From Anaerobacillus alkalilacustris (GTDB lineage Bacteria > Bacillota > Bacilli > Bacillales > Anaerobacillaceae), in assembly GCF_001866005.1 (NCBI RefSeq), contig NZ_MLQR01000017.1, positions 101 to 58,952 on the forward strand: a DNA stretch of 58,852 bases, written 5' to 3'. This document shows positions 26,140 to 34,542 of the stretch, in pieces (position 1 is the first letter of the stretch; each line of letters starts with the position of its first letter). A model generated the notes under the pieces. That model did no database searches. It saw nothing but the letters and a program-made list of their open reading frames with translations, and was not told the DNA's origin. The position numbers and the translations under genes are program-made.

Positions 26140-26880
26140 ATGAAGAAAAAAGTTGTACTAATTGGTGGTGCAGGGAGAATTGGCGCAACCTTATCTGAGG
26201 GTTTACAAAAAGAATATGAGTTACTTATTTTGGATAAAAACATTCGTGAAGACAAAAATCATATTGAAGTTGATGCAACTAAATTTGAACAACTAGTAAC
26301 TAAAATTCCAAGGGATACAGATGTGCTAATTAATTTACTAGCAACTCAAACTAGTAAACGAATTAGTGATGTTGAAAAATTTACCGATATGACAAATGTA
26401 TTTTTTAATGCGTCCTATTATATTTGTTTAGCTGCTGTTAAATTGGGTGTACCTAAAGTTATCTTTGCGAGTAGTAATCACGTTACAGATATTTATGAAG
26501 AGGATGGGAATTCACTTCTTGGAAGGGAAATTACTACCCAAGATTATCCGATGTCAAAGGGTTTGTACGGGGTATTAAAACTCGCATCAGAAAATGTCGG
26601 ACATATTTTTTCTTGTGAGGATCAATTGAATATAATTAATTTACGAATTGGTTCAGTACCAGATAACGAAAAAGAAGCGATAAAAGAAAAGTCGAGATTA
26701 ATGAAAACGTTGTTATCGAAAGTTGATGTCATTAACCTATTTAGAGCAGCTATTGAAACAAATATTTCATTTGGAACTTATTATGGAGTTTCCGATAATC
26801 AAGGAAAGCCTTGGGATACAAAAAATACAGTAGAAGAATTAGGGTTTAAATCTCAAGTTAATGCTAATTCCTTATTTTAA
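26140..26880 (+). CDS. Uronate-dehydrogenase-like SDR (NAD-dependent)
   Basis: 246 residues, extended SDR fold. The nucleotide-binding motif is GGAGRIG (about 9-15). FASSNHVTDIY, the YxxxK site within GLYGVLKLASEN, LRIGS and the C-terminal W..KNTVEELGFK correspond closely to uronate dehydrogenase (aldohexuronate to aldaro-lactone). Sequence conservation at the active site (Ser in SSNH, Tyr and Lys) supports an acid-sugar substrate. AAAGGAGGAG lies before the ATG. It is followed at 27 bases by the pectinesterase gene. No galactarate genes were seen in the window, so its place in the pathway is uncertain. Confidence 0.7.
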   Translation: MKKKVVLIGGAGRIGATLSEGLQKEYELLILDKNIREDKNHIEVDATKFEQLVTKIPRDTDVLINLLATQTSKRISDVEKFTDMTNVFFNASYYICLAAVKLGVPKVIFASSNHVTDIYEEDGNSLLGREITTQDYPMSKGLYGVLKLASENVGHIFSCEDQLNIINLRIGSVPDNEKEAIKEKSRLMKTLLSKVDVINLFRAAIETNISFGTYYGVSDNQGKPWDTKNTVEELGFKSQVNANSLF

Positions 26881-26907
26881 AGAGTGTTGTGAGAGGAGAA
26901 AATTAAA

Positions 26908-27813
26908 TTGTCTCAAATTATTAGAGTAGCGCTAGATGGATCAGGAGACTTTACTACCGTTCAAGAGGCCATTGATCAAGTAAGAGTTCATCCGCTTGAA
27001 CCAGTGACAATACTAATTAAAAATGGATTATATAAAGAAAAAATTTTTATACCTGACAATAAATCATCCATTACTTTAATTGGAGAAAGTAAAGAAAATA
27101 CTGTTATATCTTATAACAATTATGCGGAAATGTTGGATGAAAATCAAAATAAGATAGGTACATTTAAAACAGCTTCTATTCACATTTTAGGTGATGATAT
27201 AACTGTTGAAAACTTAACGATAGAGAATAATGCTGGGTATGGACCAGATATCGGTCAAGCTGTAGCGTTATATGTTTCAGGAGATAGGTGCGTTTATAAA
27301 AATGTACGTCTACTTGGTAATCAAGATACGTTATATACGGGAAAAGGTAGACATTATTTTAAAGATTGTTACATTGAAGGGCATGTTGATTTTATATTCG
27401 GGGCAGCTACTGCTGTATTTGATCATTGTGAAATACATAGCTTACGAAGTGGATATATTACTGCAGCCTCAACTCCAAATGATGAGAAATATGGTTATGT
27501 CTTCTTAGATTGTAAACTTACGAGTGTATCTGATGCTGAAACCGTTTATCTTGGTCGACCATGGCGGCCTTATGCTGCAACTATGTTTATTCGTACATGG
27601 ATGGGTCCACACATAAAAGCTTGTGGATGGGATAATTGGCGAGATGAATCAAATGAAAAAACGGCCAGATACGGGGAATACAAAAGCAGTGGTCCTGGTG
27701 AAAAAGAGAAAAGTAGGGTTCATTGGTCAAGGATTTTGACGGACGATGAGGTCCAAATAATAACTCTCAAGAATATTTTTAATAGTAAAAATAGGTGGTT
27801 TGAAAATGTTTAA
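26908..27813 (+). CDS. Pectin methylesterase (CE8), intracellular
   Basis: 301 residues, beta-helix. It opens at TTG behind GAGAGGAG. CE8 signatures: GQAVALYVSGDR, LLGNQDTLYT (acid/base Asp), GHVDFIFGAA (nucleophile Asp) and VYLGRPWRP (Arg). All catalytic residues are in place. No signal peptide, whereas most characterised bacterial pectinesterases are exported. A cytoplasmic role, removing methyl groups from imported oligogalacturonides, is therefore likely and complements the GH28 enzymes. Released methanol would leave by diffusion. Confidence 0.9.
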   Translation: MSQIIRVALDGSGDFTTVQEAIDQVRVHPLEPVTILIKNGLYKEKIFIPDNKSSITLIGESKENTVISYNNYAEMLDENQNKIGTFKTASIHILGDDITVENLTIENNAGYGPDIGQAVALYVSGDRCVYKNVRLLGNQDTLYTGKGRHYFKDCYIEGHVDFIFGAATAVFDHCEIHSLRSGYITAASTPNDEKYGYVFLDCKLTSVSDAETVYLGRPWRPYAATMFIRTWMGPHIKACGWDNWRDESNEKTARYGEYKSSGPGEKEKSRVHWSRILTDDEVQIITLKNIFNSKNRWFENV

Positions 27814-27862
27814 AAAGTAAAGGGTGTCCTCAAAACAACGTTTGAGGACACCCTTTACTTTT
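27814..27862. terminator. Bidirectional terminator filling the whole convergent gap
   Basis: The 48 bases between two converging stop codons are almost entirely one hairpin. AAAAAGTAAAGGGTGTCC begins right after the pectinesterase stop. Its mirror GGACACCCTTTACTTTTT ends at the stop of the AraC-type gene, with a 6-base loop (ACAACG). A-tracts and T-tracts flank both sides, so it should terminate both transcripts. Confidence 0.9.
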
Positions 27863-30177
27863 TAATCAAGTTTTTTGTTAGAATGTAATTCACGATATTT
27901 CCCAGGTGTTAAGCCTTCTTTTTTCTTAAAAGATCTAATAAAGTTTTGTGAGTTATTATAATGAAACTTTTCAGCGATATCTTTTATTGATAAATCTGAT
28001 TCAACGAGCCACTTTTTCGCCATATTTAGGCGATACATAGAAAGGTATTCACTAAAAGATATGTTGGTCTCTTTTCTAAAAATACTACTTAGATAATTGG
28101 GATTATAGTGAAGTCTTTCTGCAATAGACTCAAGGGACACATCTGAATCATATTCTTGTTGAATGATATGAATGATTTTATCAGATATATTTTTATACTG
28201 AGAATTAATTCTCTCTTCTAATGAGGTCACAAGTGGGACAATAATTACACGCTTAAACCACTCTTCGATTTCATTAACAGACTTTAATTCAAATAGCTGA
28301 TCAAATAAGGACTTCTTATCATTAAAATCTTCTAATTCTACACCAAGGGTTTGCATAAGAACGATTAAATCATTTAACAATCGTAATAATGAAATTTCAT
28401 ATTGTTTTACTTTTAGGTCCTTGGAGAAAATATTCGAAATTAAATCGTGTAGTATTTGTTCTACCTTTTCTCTTTCACCTAATTTAATCACGTCAAACAA
28501 TTCATTTTTTATACTTTCTGGAAAATAAGTCTTTATAGTAGTTCCTTGGCCAATATCCTTAGCAAAAATGATAGACTCACTACCGAATTTTAAACGATAT
28601 TTTAATGCTTCTACACTTTCATGATATGCTTCTCTGGCTTCGGTCAGTTTTGTGAACGGCGGACTAACACCGATACTAACAGGTATTTCAAGTACTTCTT
28701 TTACTTTGTTTTGGAGCTCATTAACTATTTGGTCAACAGCATTTTCATATTCCTCTAACGATTCATGATTACTAATATATGGTGTTATTTGAACACCTCT
28801 ACGAAGTACTGGAGTTAAACGGTTCTCTTTTGGGATAACATCTTCAGCAATTGTGTTAATTGCAAATAGCAATAAGTCGTATTGTTCGTTATTGTATTTT
28901 GTTTCTTCAAGTGAGTCAATTTGAAGAGAAATCACACATAATCTTTTCCACTTTTCAGGATATTGATATGATAAATATTTTAACTTTAACTCTTCTTCAC
29001 TTAAATGACCATCTAATAAGCGCGTAATAAATAATTGTTTTAATTGTTCAATTTGTCCTTGCAATTTTCCTTCTAATTCATTATTTTCATGTGCTAAATG
29101 ATGAATTCGTTCATGAATAAATTCAAATTCATCAATCGTTTGTTTCGTCGTCGTTGGAGAAGCCTTAAAACTGGTCATGATCGAATTTAAGAGTTCGTTT
29201 ATTGGGCGGTAAAGATGTCTAGATCCAATCCAAGATAATAATATTGAAAGAAATAACACGCTTAAACAAACAGTCAAAGTAAACAAACCGATAGGAGTAG
29301 TTTCCTTTTTTAATATATCATTTGATATAAGGGAGAGGTATAACCACCCGTTATAATTAGATTTTTGATACGTTACTGTATAATCAGCGTTGTCTATAGT
29401 AGTAGTAAACTGTCCTTTTGATTCTGTTTTGTTTTCAATTAAATTTGCTATAAAATCTTCATTAGCGAAGTTCTCGCCAATCAAAGCAATATTATTGTGG
29501 GTAATGATCCGAAAGTCATTATCTAATATCATCAGAGTTTCAGTTTCGATATCATTTGATAAGAATTTTGCTAAGTTTACAGATGGAATACTAATAATAG
29601 CTAGTCCATTTTTATTACTGTAATTTTGGGGTAACTTTTTTACTAAGCTAACATTATAATTGCTAAAATCTTGAATTCCGTATTTTTGTCTAAGTTCAAC
29701 GTTGTTATTTTCTAATATCCACATTGAATTAAATGGTAACTCAAAATAATGTCCGAAATCTTCTTGGATCTCATTAGTTGTAACTTTAAATAGTCCACTA
29801 TTATTTATAATCCAATTTCCTTCAAGACTTAATAGTAAAGCGTCCTCAACTCCAGTATCAAATGTCTGAAGGTGATTGAGCTCTTGTTTTACTTGTCGAT
29901 AGAGTTGAAATTGAACTGCATCCATTGGTGCTTTAAGTGTTTCGTTTAGAAAAGAAGAATTAATGAAATAAGTTAAAGAGTGGTCAACTGTTTTCAGGAT
30001 GTGTTCAACATTTGAAGTAATTTGGTTAATACTTTGTTCTTTCTCTTCTATTACTTTATCATAGAGGGCAGTTGATGCTTTTATATAAGAAAATGTGCCT
30101 ACTAAAATAATAGGTAACGTACTTATTATTGATATAAATAGAATTAGTCTCAGATAAAATTTAGTGGTCCCTTTCAT
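27862..30177 (-). CDS. yesS: YesS-type membrane AraC-family regulator
   Basis: 771 residues. One membrane segment near 8-30, an extracytoplasmic sensor region to about 290, a second membrane segment near 295-315, a cytoplasmic linker, and a C-terminal AraC HTH (about 670-765) with YNPNYLSSIFRKETNISFSEYLSMYRLNMAKKWL split as two helix-turn-helix units ending in FIRSFKKKEGLTPGKYR. This is the layout of B. subtilis YesS, the activator of rhamnogalacturonan genes. TAGGAGG lies before the ATG on the minus strand. It lies between the pectinesterase and GH105 operons and is the best candidate activator of the surrounding operons. A direct ligand is not known. Confidence 0.85.
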   Translation of the reverse strand: MKGTTKFYLRLILFISIISTLPIILVGTFSYIKASTALYDKVIEEKEQSINQITSNVEHILKTVDHSLTYFINSSFLNETLKAPMDAVQFQLYRQVKQELNHLQTFDTGVEDALLLSLEGNWIINNSGLFKVTTNEIQEDFGHYFELPFNSMWILENNNVELRQKYGIQDFSNYNVSLVKKLPQNYSNKNGLAIISIPSVNLAKFLSNDIETETLMILDNDFRIITHNNIALIGENFANEDFIANLIENKTESKGQFTTTIDNADYTVTYQKSNYNGWLYLSLISNDILKKETTPIGLFTLTVCLSVLFLSILLSWIGSRHLYRPINELLNSIMTSFKASPTTTKQTIDEFEFIHERIHHLAHENNELEGKLQGQIEQLKQLFITRLLDGHLSEEELKLKYLSYQYPEKWKRLCVISLQIDSLEETKYNNEQYDLLLFAINTIAEDVIPKENRLTPVLRRGVQITPYISNHESLEEYENAVDQIVNELQNKVKEVLEIPVSIGVSPPFTKLTEAREAYHESVEALKYRLKFGSESIIFAKDIGQGTTIKTYFPESIKNELFDVIKLGEREKVEQILHDLISNIFSKDLKVKQYEISLLRLLNDLIVLMQTLGVELEDFNDKKSLFDQLFELKSVNEIEEWFKRVIIVPLVTSLEERINSQYKNISDKIIHIIQQEYDSDVSLESIAERLHYNPNYLSSIFRKETNISFSEYLSMYRLNMAKKWLVESDLSIKDIAEKFHYNNSQNFIRSFKKKEGLTPGKYRELHSNKKLD

Positions 30178-30538
30178 ACGTAGCCTCCTAAAAATAAAAC
30201 GATTACATAAATGATTATACAGTAGTTTTAAATATATAAAAACAATTTATTCGACATTTATTAAACGGATTTTTTTACAGTTACTTCCATCGGTGTGTTT
30301 TACGTTAACAATCATTTGCTTATATTACGTTCATTTGATTAGTTTTAGTGGATGTTTTTACATATCTGACAGCGTTTTCAGTTAGCTGAATTTAGGATTG
30401 TAGACGTACTTTACAAATATAAGCTAAAGTTATGATGTAATAAAAAAAGCAAGGTCACTTTGTAAACTTAAACTATAGTTTAATGTGGAAGAAAAGAAAT
30501 CTAACACACAATTAAGTGTCGTAATGGAGGAGATTTTT
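30178..30538. other. Divergent promoter region between YesS-type gene and GH105 operon
   Basis: 361 bases between divergent starts. It holds a CRE candidate at 30367-30380 and a poor TTTACA...TATGAT promoter (30410-30436). The rest is AT-rich and shows no further motif. AAACTATAGTTT at 30470-30481 is a 12-base palindrome just upstream of the GH105 ribosome site. Confidence 0.5.
30367..30380 (+). promoter_or_regulatory. Candidate CRE (CcpA site) upstream of the GH105 operon
   Basis: TGACAGCGTTTTCA matches TGWAANCGNTNWCA with one mismatch (C for A at position 4). It sits about 170 bases before the GH105 start and 190 bases before the divergent regulator gene. Confidence 0.5.
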
Positions 30539-31648
30539 TTGACTAATCAGCAAAACACTTCTATTCAGCTTTCGCCATTAGAATGGGCTGAAAAAGCATG
30601 TGTATCTTTAATGGAGCAAAATACACCAATCGAATTGCCGCCAGCTAACCGATGGCATTACCACCAAGGAGTTTACTTGTATGGAATGTATCGAGTCTTT
30701 GAAGAAACTAAAAAAGATGAATATTTTGCGTATATAAAAAAATATGTAGATGATTTAGTAGATGAAGAAGGAAACTTTTACTTTAGAAGAGATGAATTAG
30801 ATGCAATTCAACCAGGTTTATTACTATTTCCGATTTATGAAGCAACAAAAGAAGGAAAATATAAAGTTGCAGCAACTAAGCTTCGTAATCTTTTGAAAAC
30901 GCTAAACAAAACAACTGAAGGAGGATATTGGCACAAAGATAAATATCCTTACCAAATGTGGTTAGATGGCTTGTATATGGCTGGTCCTTTCTCAGTAATT
31001 TATGGAAAGATGTTTAATGAGCCAGAATTAATTGAATCTTGTTTGTATCAAGAAAAATTAATGAGAAAGCATACGAAAGATCCGGAAACTGGGTTACTAT
31101 ATCATGCATGGGATGAGAAAAAAGAACAACCATGGGCAAATTCCGAAACAGGACGATCACCTGAGGTTTGGAGTAGATCACTCGGTTGGTACGGCATGGC
31201 GTTAGTTGACATTTTAGAACACTTAGAAGGTGATCATCCAGCACGTCAGGAATTGATTTCTGAGTTAAGACAATATGTTGATACATTAGTTAAATATCAA
31301 GATGAAGAAAGTGGTTTATGGTATCAAATTGTTGATAAAGGTGACAAAGAAGATAACTGGTTAGAATCTTCTGGTTCAAGTTTATTTGTCTATACTATTG
31401 CTAAAGCAGTTAACGGTAAATATCTTGACTCTTCCTATTTAGAAGTAGCAAATAAGAGCTTTAATGGGTTACTTGATAAAATGATATCATTTGATGAAGA
31501 TAATCGACTTCAGTTAGAAGGTATATGTATTGGAACTTCTTGTGGAGTTTATGATTATTACGTAGCAAGGGAAACAAGTGTTAATGACTTACATGGACTA
31601 GGTGCGTTCATGCTAGCTTGTGTTGAAATGAGTAAGTTAAACAAATAG
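30539..31648 (+). CDS. yteR: GH105 unsaturated uronyl hydrolase (YteR/YesR type)
   Basis: 370 residues from TTG 30539, 7 bases behind GGAGGAG; an upstream in-frame GTG at 30485 has no ribosome site. GH105 motifs include ANRWHYHQG, the segment YPYQMWLDGLYMAGPF with the catalytic Asp at residue 143 (the position known for B. subtilis YteR), WSRSLGWYGMALVD and LESSGSSLFVYTIAKAV. It releases the 4,5-unsaturated uronate from lyase-made pectin oligosaccharides. No signal peptide. Its presence implies that part of the incoming substrate is made by secreted lyases, which are not in this window. It is followed by a YteS-like gene, as in B. subtilis. Confidence 0.9.
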   Translation: MTNQQNTSIQLSPLEWAEKACVSLMEQNTPIELPPANRWHYHQGVYLYGMYRVFEETKKDEYFAYIKKYVDDLVDEEGNFYFRRDELDAIQPGLLLFPIYEATKEGKYKVAATKLRNLLKTLNKTTEGGYWHKDKYPYQMWLDGLYMAGPFSVIYGKMFNEPELIESCLYQEKLMRKHTKDPETGLLYHAWDEKKEQPWANSETGRSPEVWSRSLGWYGMALVDILEHLEGDHPARQELISELRQYVDTLVKYQDEESGLWYQIVDKGDKEDNWLESSGSSLFVYTIAKAVNGKYLDSSYLEVANKSFNGLLDKMISFDEDNRLQLEGICIGTSCGVYDYYVARETSVNDLHGLGAFMLACVEMSKLNK

Positions 31649-31754
31649 GTATAGATTGTTCATTCCGGCAAATAAACCACAATGGATGCATGCCTAAAGT
31701 AAAGCCCCCACACCTAAACATTAACACTTAGTTAAGAAAGAGAGGGAAAGTTAA

Positions 31755-32297
31755 ATGAAAAAGCAACTTATGATGATACCATTTCTCTTCATAATACTAT
31801 CGGTGGTTGTTGGGTGTAGTGGTAATAAGCAAGAAGATCATTTTCAAATATATATTTTTTCGGAACTAAACGATTCGTTTGATGGCAGAGTAAGTACAGT
31901 TCTAGAGGAAGTGATTGAGGATGTCATTCCTAGAGACGAATTTGAGCTATATTTATTTCCAAAAGTAATTGAAAAAATAGTAATTGAAATTGTAAGTAAA
32001 GGTGGAGACATTTTTATTCTTGAAGAAGATATAGTTATGGCTGCTTTGGATCCTGTAGGAGTTTATCCGTTAGATGAATTAATGGGAATTAGCAATGTAG
32101 AATTAGTTCAAGAGTATATGTTTTTTAATGAGGAAACAGGTGAAATGTCGGTTTATGCAGTTCCCTTAACTAGTGAATCAGTACTTTTCAAAGATATAGT
32201 AAATCAACTTCCAAATCGATTTGTAGCATTAATTCCTCATTATAGTGATGAGAAAGAGAGAGCAATTGAACTTCTCGCTCACTTTTTAAATGACTAA
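31755..32297 (+). CDS. YteS-like lipoprotein
   Basis: 180 residues. Signal peptide with lipobox VVGC (Cys about 21). The mature part is small and acidic and contains no recognised catalytic motif. Its place directly after the GH105 gene matches the yteR-yteS order of B. subtilis, where YteS is a lipoprotein of unknown role. The similarity is based on size, lipobox and position rather than a confident sequence match. It resembles a shortened binding protein (GGDIFILEEDIVMAALDP, YPLDEL). Confidence 0.6.
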   Translation: MKKQLMMIPFLFIILSVVVGCSGNKQEDHFQIYIFSELNDSFDGRVSTVLEEVIEDVIPRDEFELYLFPKVIEKIVIEIVSKGGDIFILEEDIVMAALDPVGVYPLDELMGISNVELVQEYMFFNEETGEMSVYAVPLTSESVLFKDIVNQLPNRFVALIPHYSDEKERAIELLAHFLND

Positions 32298-32369
32298 CTA
32301 ATTTTTAGAAGTTGTTTGTATAAGATAATAGAAAACTGGTTGATAGTCAGTGATTATTTGGAGGAATAT

Positions 32370-33056
32370 ATGGAACAAATTAAAGTGTTCATGGTTGGGG
32401 ATTCGACCATGACTAATTATGAAGCTGATGTTGCTCCTCGAGCAGGTTGGGGTCAAGTGTTTAATACTTATTTTGAACCCAATATATCAATTTTAAATGC
32501 GGCATCTTCGGGTAGAAGTTCCAAAAGTTTTATTGATGAAAAAAAATTAGAAAAGATTGCTAGTGAAATTGGTGAAAATGACTATTTATTCATTCAATTT
32601 GGTCATAATGACCAAAAAACTGACGAAGAAAGACATACAGAACCATTTACTACGTATAAATCATATTTGAGTCAATATATAAATACAGCAATAGAGAAAC
32701 AAGCAATTCCAATTTTAATAACCCCTGTTCAAAGAAGAAGTTGTGGTGTTAATGGTAAATTACATGATACTCATGGTGAGTACCCGATTGCTATGAAGGA
32801 ATTAGCAGAAGAATGTAATGTCTTACTCATAGATTTAGGTTCAAAAAGCAAAAGTTTACTAGAAAATATTGGACCTGAAAAGTCAAAACAACTTTATCTT
32901 TGGTATAACCCTAGTGAAGAACCAAATTATCCTGAAGGTGTTCAAGATGATACTCATTTTTCACTGGTTGGAGCTCACCTAATCGCTAGGTTAATCGTAG
33001 ATGAATTAAAAACAATGAATCTTTCACTAAGTTCTTCTATTAAGGACAAATGGTAA
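32370..33056 (+). CDS. Rhamnogalacturonan acetylesterase-like SGNH hydrolase (CE12)
   Basis: About 228 residues from ATG 32370, 5 bases behind TTGGAGG; the frame is open further to 32316 but no site supports it. CE12/SGNH blocks are clear: GDSTMTNY (nucleophile Ser), GRSSKSF, QFGHNDQK (Asn) and DDTHFSLVGA (Asp, His). It is of the YesT/RhgT type which removes acetyl groups from pectin rhamnogalacturonan. There is no signal peptide. It follows the YteS-like gene and precedes the second GH28 gene in the same operon. Confidence 0.87.
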   Translation: MEQIKVFMVGDSTMTNYEADVAPRAGWGQVFNTYFEPNISILNAASSGRSSKSFIDEKKLEKIASEIGENDYLFIQFGHNDQKTDEERHTEPFTTYKSYLSQYINTAIEKQAIPILITPVQRRSCGVNGKLHDTHGEYPIAMKELAEECNVLLIDLGSKSKSLLENIGPEKSKQLYLWYNPSEEPNYPEGVQDDTHFSLVGAHLIARLIVDELKTMNLSLSSSIKDKW

Positions 33057-33076
33057 GAAAAACTGGAGGTATTTAA

Positions 33077-34498
33077 ATGACATCAACAATGGAGCAGTCA
33101 TCTAATTTAAGTGTTGTACTGCCAGAAATCCCAGATCGAGAGTTTTATCTTCCCGATTTTGGGGCAGTTGGAGATGGCGTATTAGAATGTACAAATGCAT
33201 TTAAACAGGCAATTGAAGCTTGTAGTAATGCAGGTGGCGGAAAAGTTATTGTTCCGGCAGGTATCTGGTTAACTGGTCCAATACTATTAAAAAGTAAATT
33301 AAATCTTCATTTAGAAAAAGGAGCAACTGTCCTTTTTACTAGAGATTATGATAAATACCCTCTTATTCTTTCGAGTTTTGAAGGAGAAGAAATTGTTCGT
33401 TGTCAATCCCCTTTAGATGGTGAGAATTTGGAACATGTAGCTATCACTGGTGAAGGGGTGTTTGATGGAGCAGGGGACGCTTGGAGGCCAGTAAAGAAGT
33501 TTAAGATGACAGAAAAACAATGGCAGAAGTTAATTAGTTCTGGTGGAGTTGTCGATGAAAATGGAAAAGAAATTATATGGTGGCCAACTGAGATGGCCAT
33601 GAATGGTGTAAAAGTTTACCAAGAACTACGTCAAAAAAAGTCAAAAAATATAGAGAGTTTTCGACCGATTCGAGACTTTTTGAGACCAAATCTCCTAAGT
33701 TTAAGAAGAAGTAAACATGTACTTTTAGATGGTCCGACTTTTCAGAATTCACCTGCTTGGAACATACATCCTTGGATTTGTGAACATGTAACAGTAAGAA
33801 ATGTAACAGTAAGAAATCCGTGGTATGCCCAAAATGGTGATGGCCTAGATTTAGAATCTTGCCGCTATTGTCTAGTCGAAAATAGTATTTTCGATGTAGG
33901 GGATGATGCTATTTGCATCAAATCGGGCAAAGACGAGGAGGGACGTAAATTAGGCATCACTTGTGAAGAAATTGAAATACGAAATTGTCAAGTATATAGT
34001 GGGCATGGTGGTTTTGTCATAGGGAGCGAGATGTCTGGAGGGGCAAAAAATATCCGAATTTCAGATTGTAGTTTCTATGGAACCGATGTAGGTCTTCGGT
34101 TTAAAAGTACCCGTGGTCGTGGTGGAGTTATCGAGAATATCTCAATTGAAAATATTCGTATGAACAACATTTCCGGTGAAGCTATTGTATATCACATGTT
34201 TTATGAAATATCAGAAGAAGATCTTATCGCGACGACAGTACCTGTATCAGAGGAAACCCCGATCTTCCGTAATTTTGATGTTCGTAATATTGTTTGTACA
34301 GGTGCCCAAACATTTTTATTGATGAAAGGGTTACCAGAAATGCCCCTTGAAAACTTAACATTTGAAAATATTACTGGAAAAGCCAAAAGAGGAATTATAG
34401 GGTCACAGTGTAAAGAAGTCCACTTTTCATCAATTTCAATTGAAACTGAAGAAGGACCTTTATATACATTTGAAAATTGTGAGAGCATTTCTTATTAA
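33077..34498 (+). CDS. GH28 polygalacturonase-family enzyme (second)
   Basis: 473 residues, cytoplasmic. Motifs QNGDGLDLES, VGDDAICIKSG, GHGGFVIGSE and RFKSTRGRGG are the GH28 catalytic set. The long insertion around residues 135-200 (DAWRPVKKFKMTEKQWQKLI, WWPTEMAMNG) is typical of exo-polygalacturonase-type enzymes. The first GH28 at 20163 has a different insertion, so the two may differ in substrate. TGGAGG precedes the ATG. It is followed by kduI at 44 bases. Confidence 0.88.
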   Translation: MTSTMEQSSNLSVVLPEIPDREFYLPDFGAVGDGVLECTNAFKQAIEACSNAGGGKVIVPAGIWLTGPILLKSKLNLHLEKGATVLFTRDYDKYPLILSSFEGEEIVRCQSPLDGENLEHVAITGEGVFDGAGDAWRPVKKFKMTEKQWQKLISSGGVVDENGKEIIWWPTEMAMNGVKVYQELRQKKSKNIESFRPIRDFLRPNLLSLRRSKHVLLDGPTFQNSPAWNIHPWICEHVTVRNVTVRNPWYAQNGDGLDLESCRYCLVENSIFDVGDDAICIKSGKDEEGRKLGITCEEIEIRNCQVYSGHGGFVIGSEMSGGAKNIRISDCSFYGTDVGLRFKSTRGRGGVIENISIENIRMNNISGEAIVYHMFYEISEEDLIATTVPVSEETPIFRNFDVRNIVCTGAQTFLLMKGLPEMPLENLTFENITGKAKRGIIGSQCKEVHFSSISIETEEGPLYTFENCESISY

Positions 34499-34542
34499 GA
34501 AAAACAAAGCTATTAATTTAAATGATAATAGGAGGAATTACA

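Noticed and set aside
27826..27837. ACAACG in the convergent terminator as a LacI-type half-site
   Set aside because: It is just the loop of the hairpin and lacks the second half of the palindrome.
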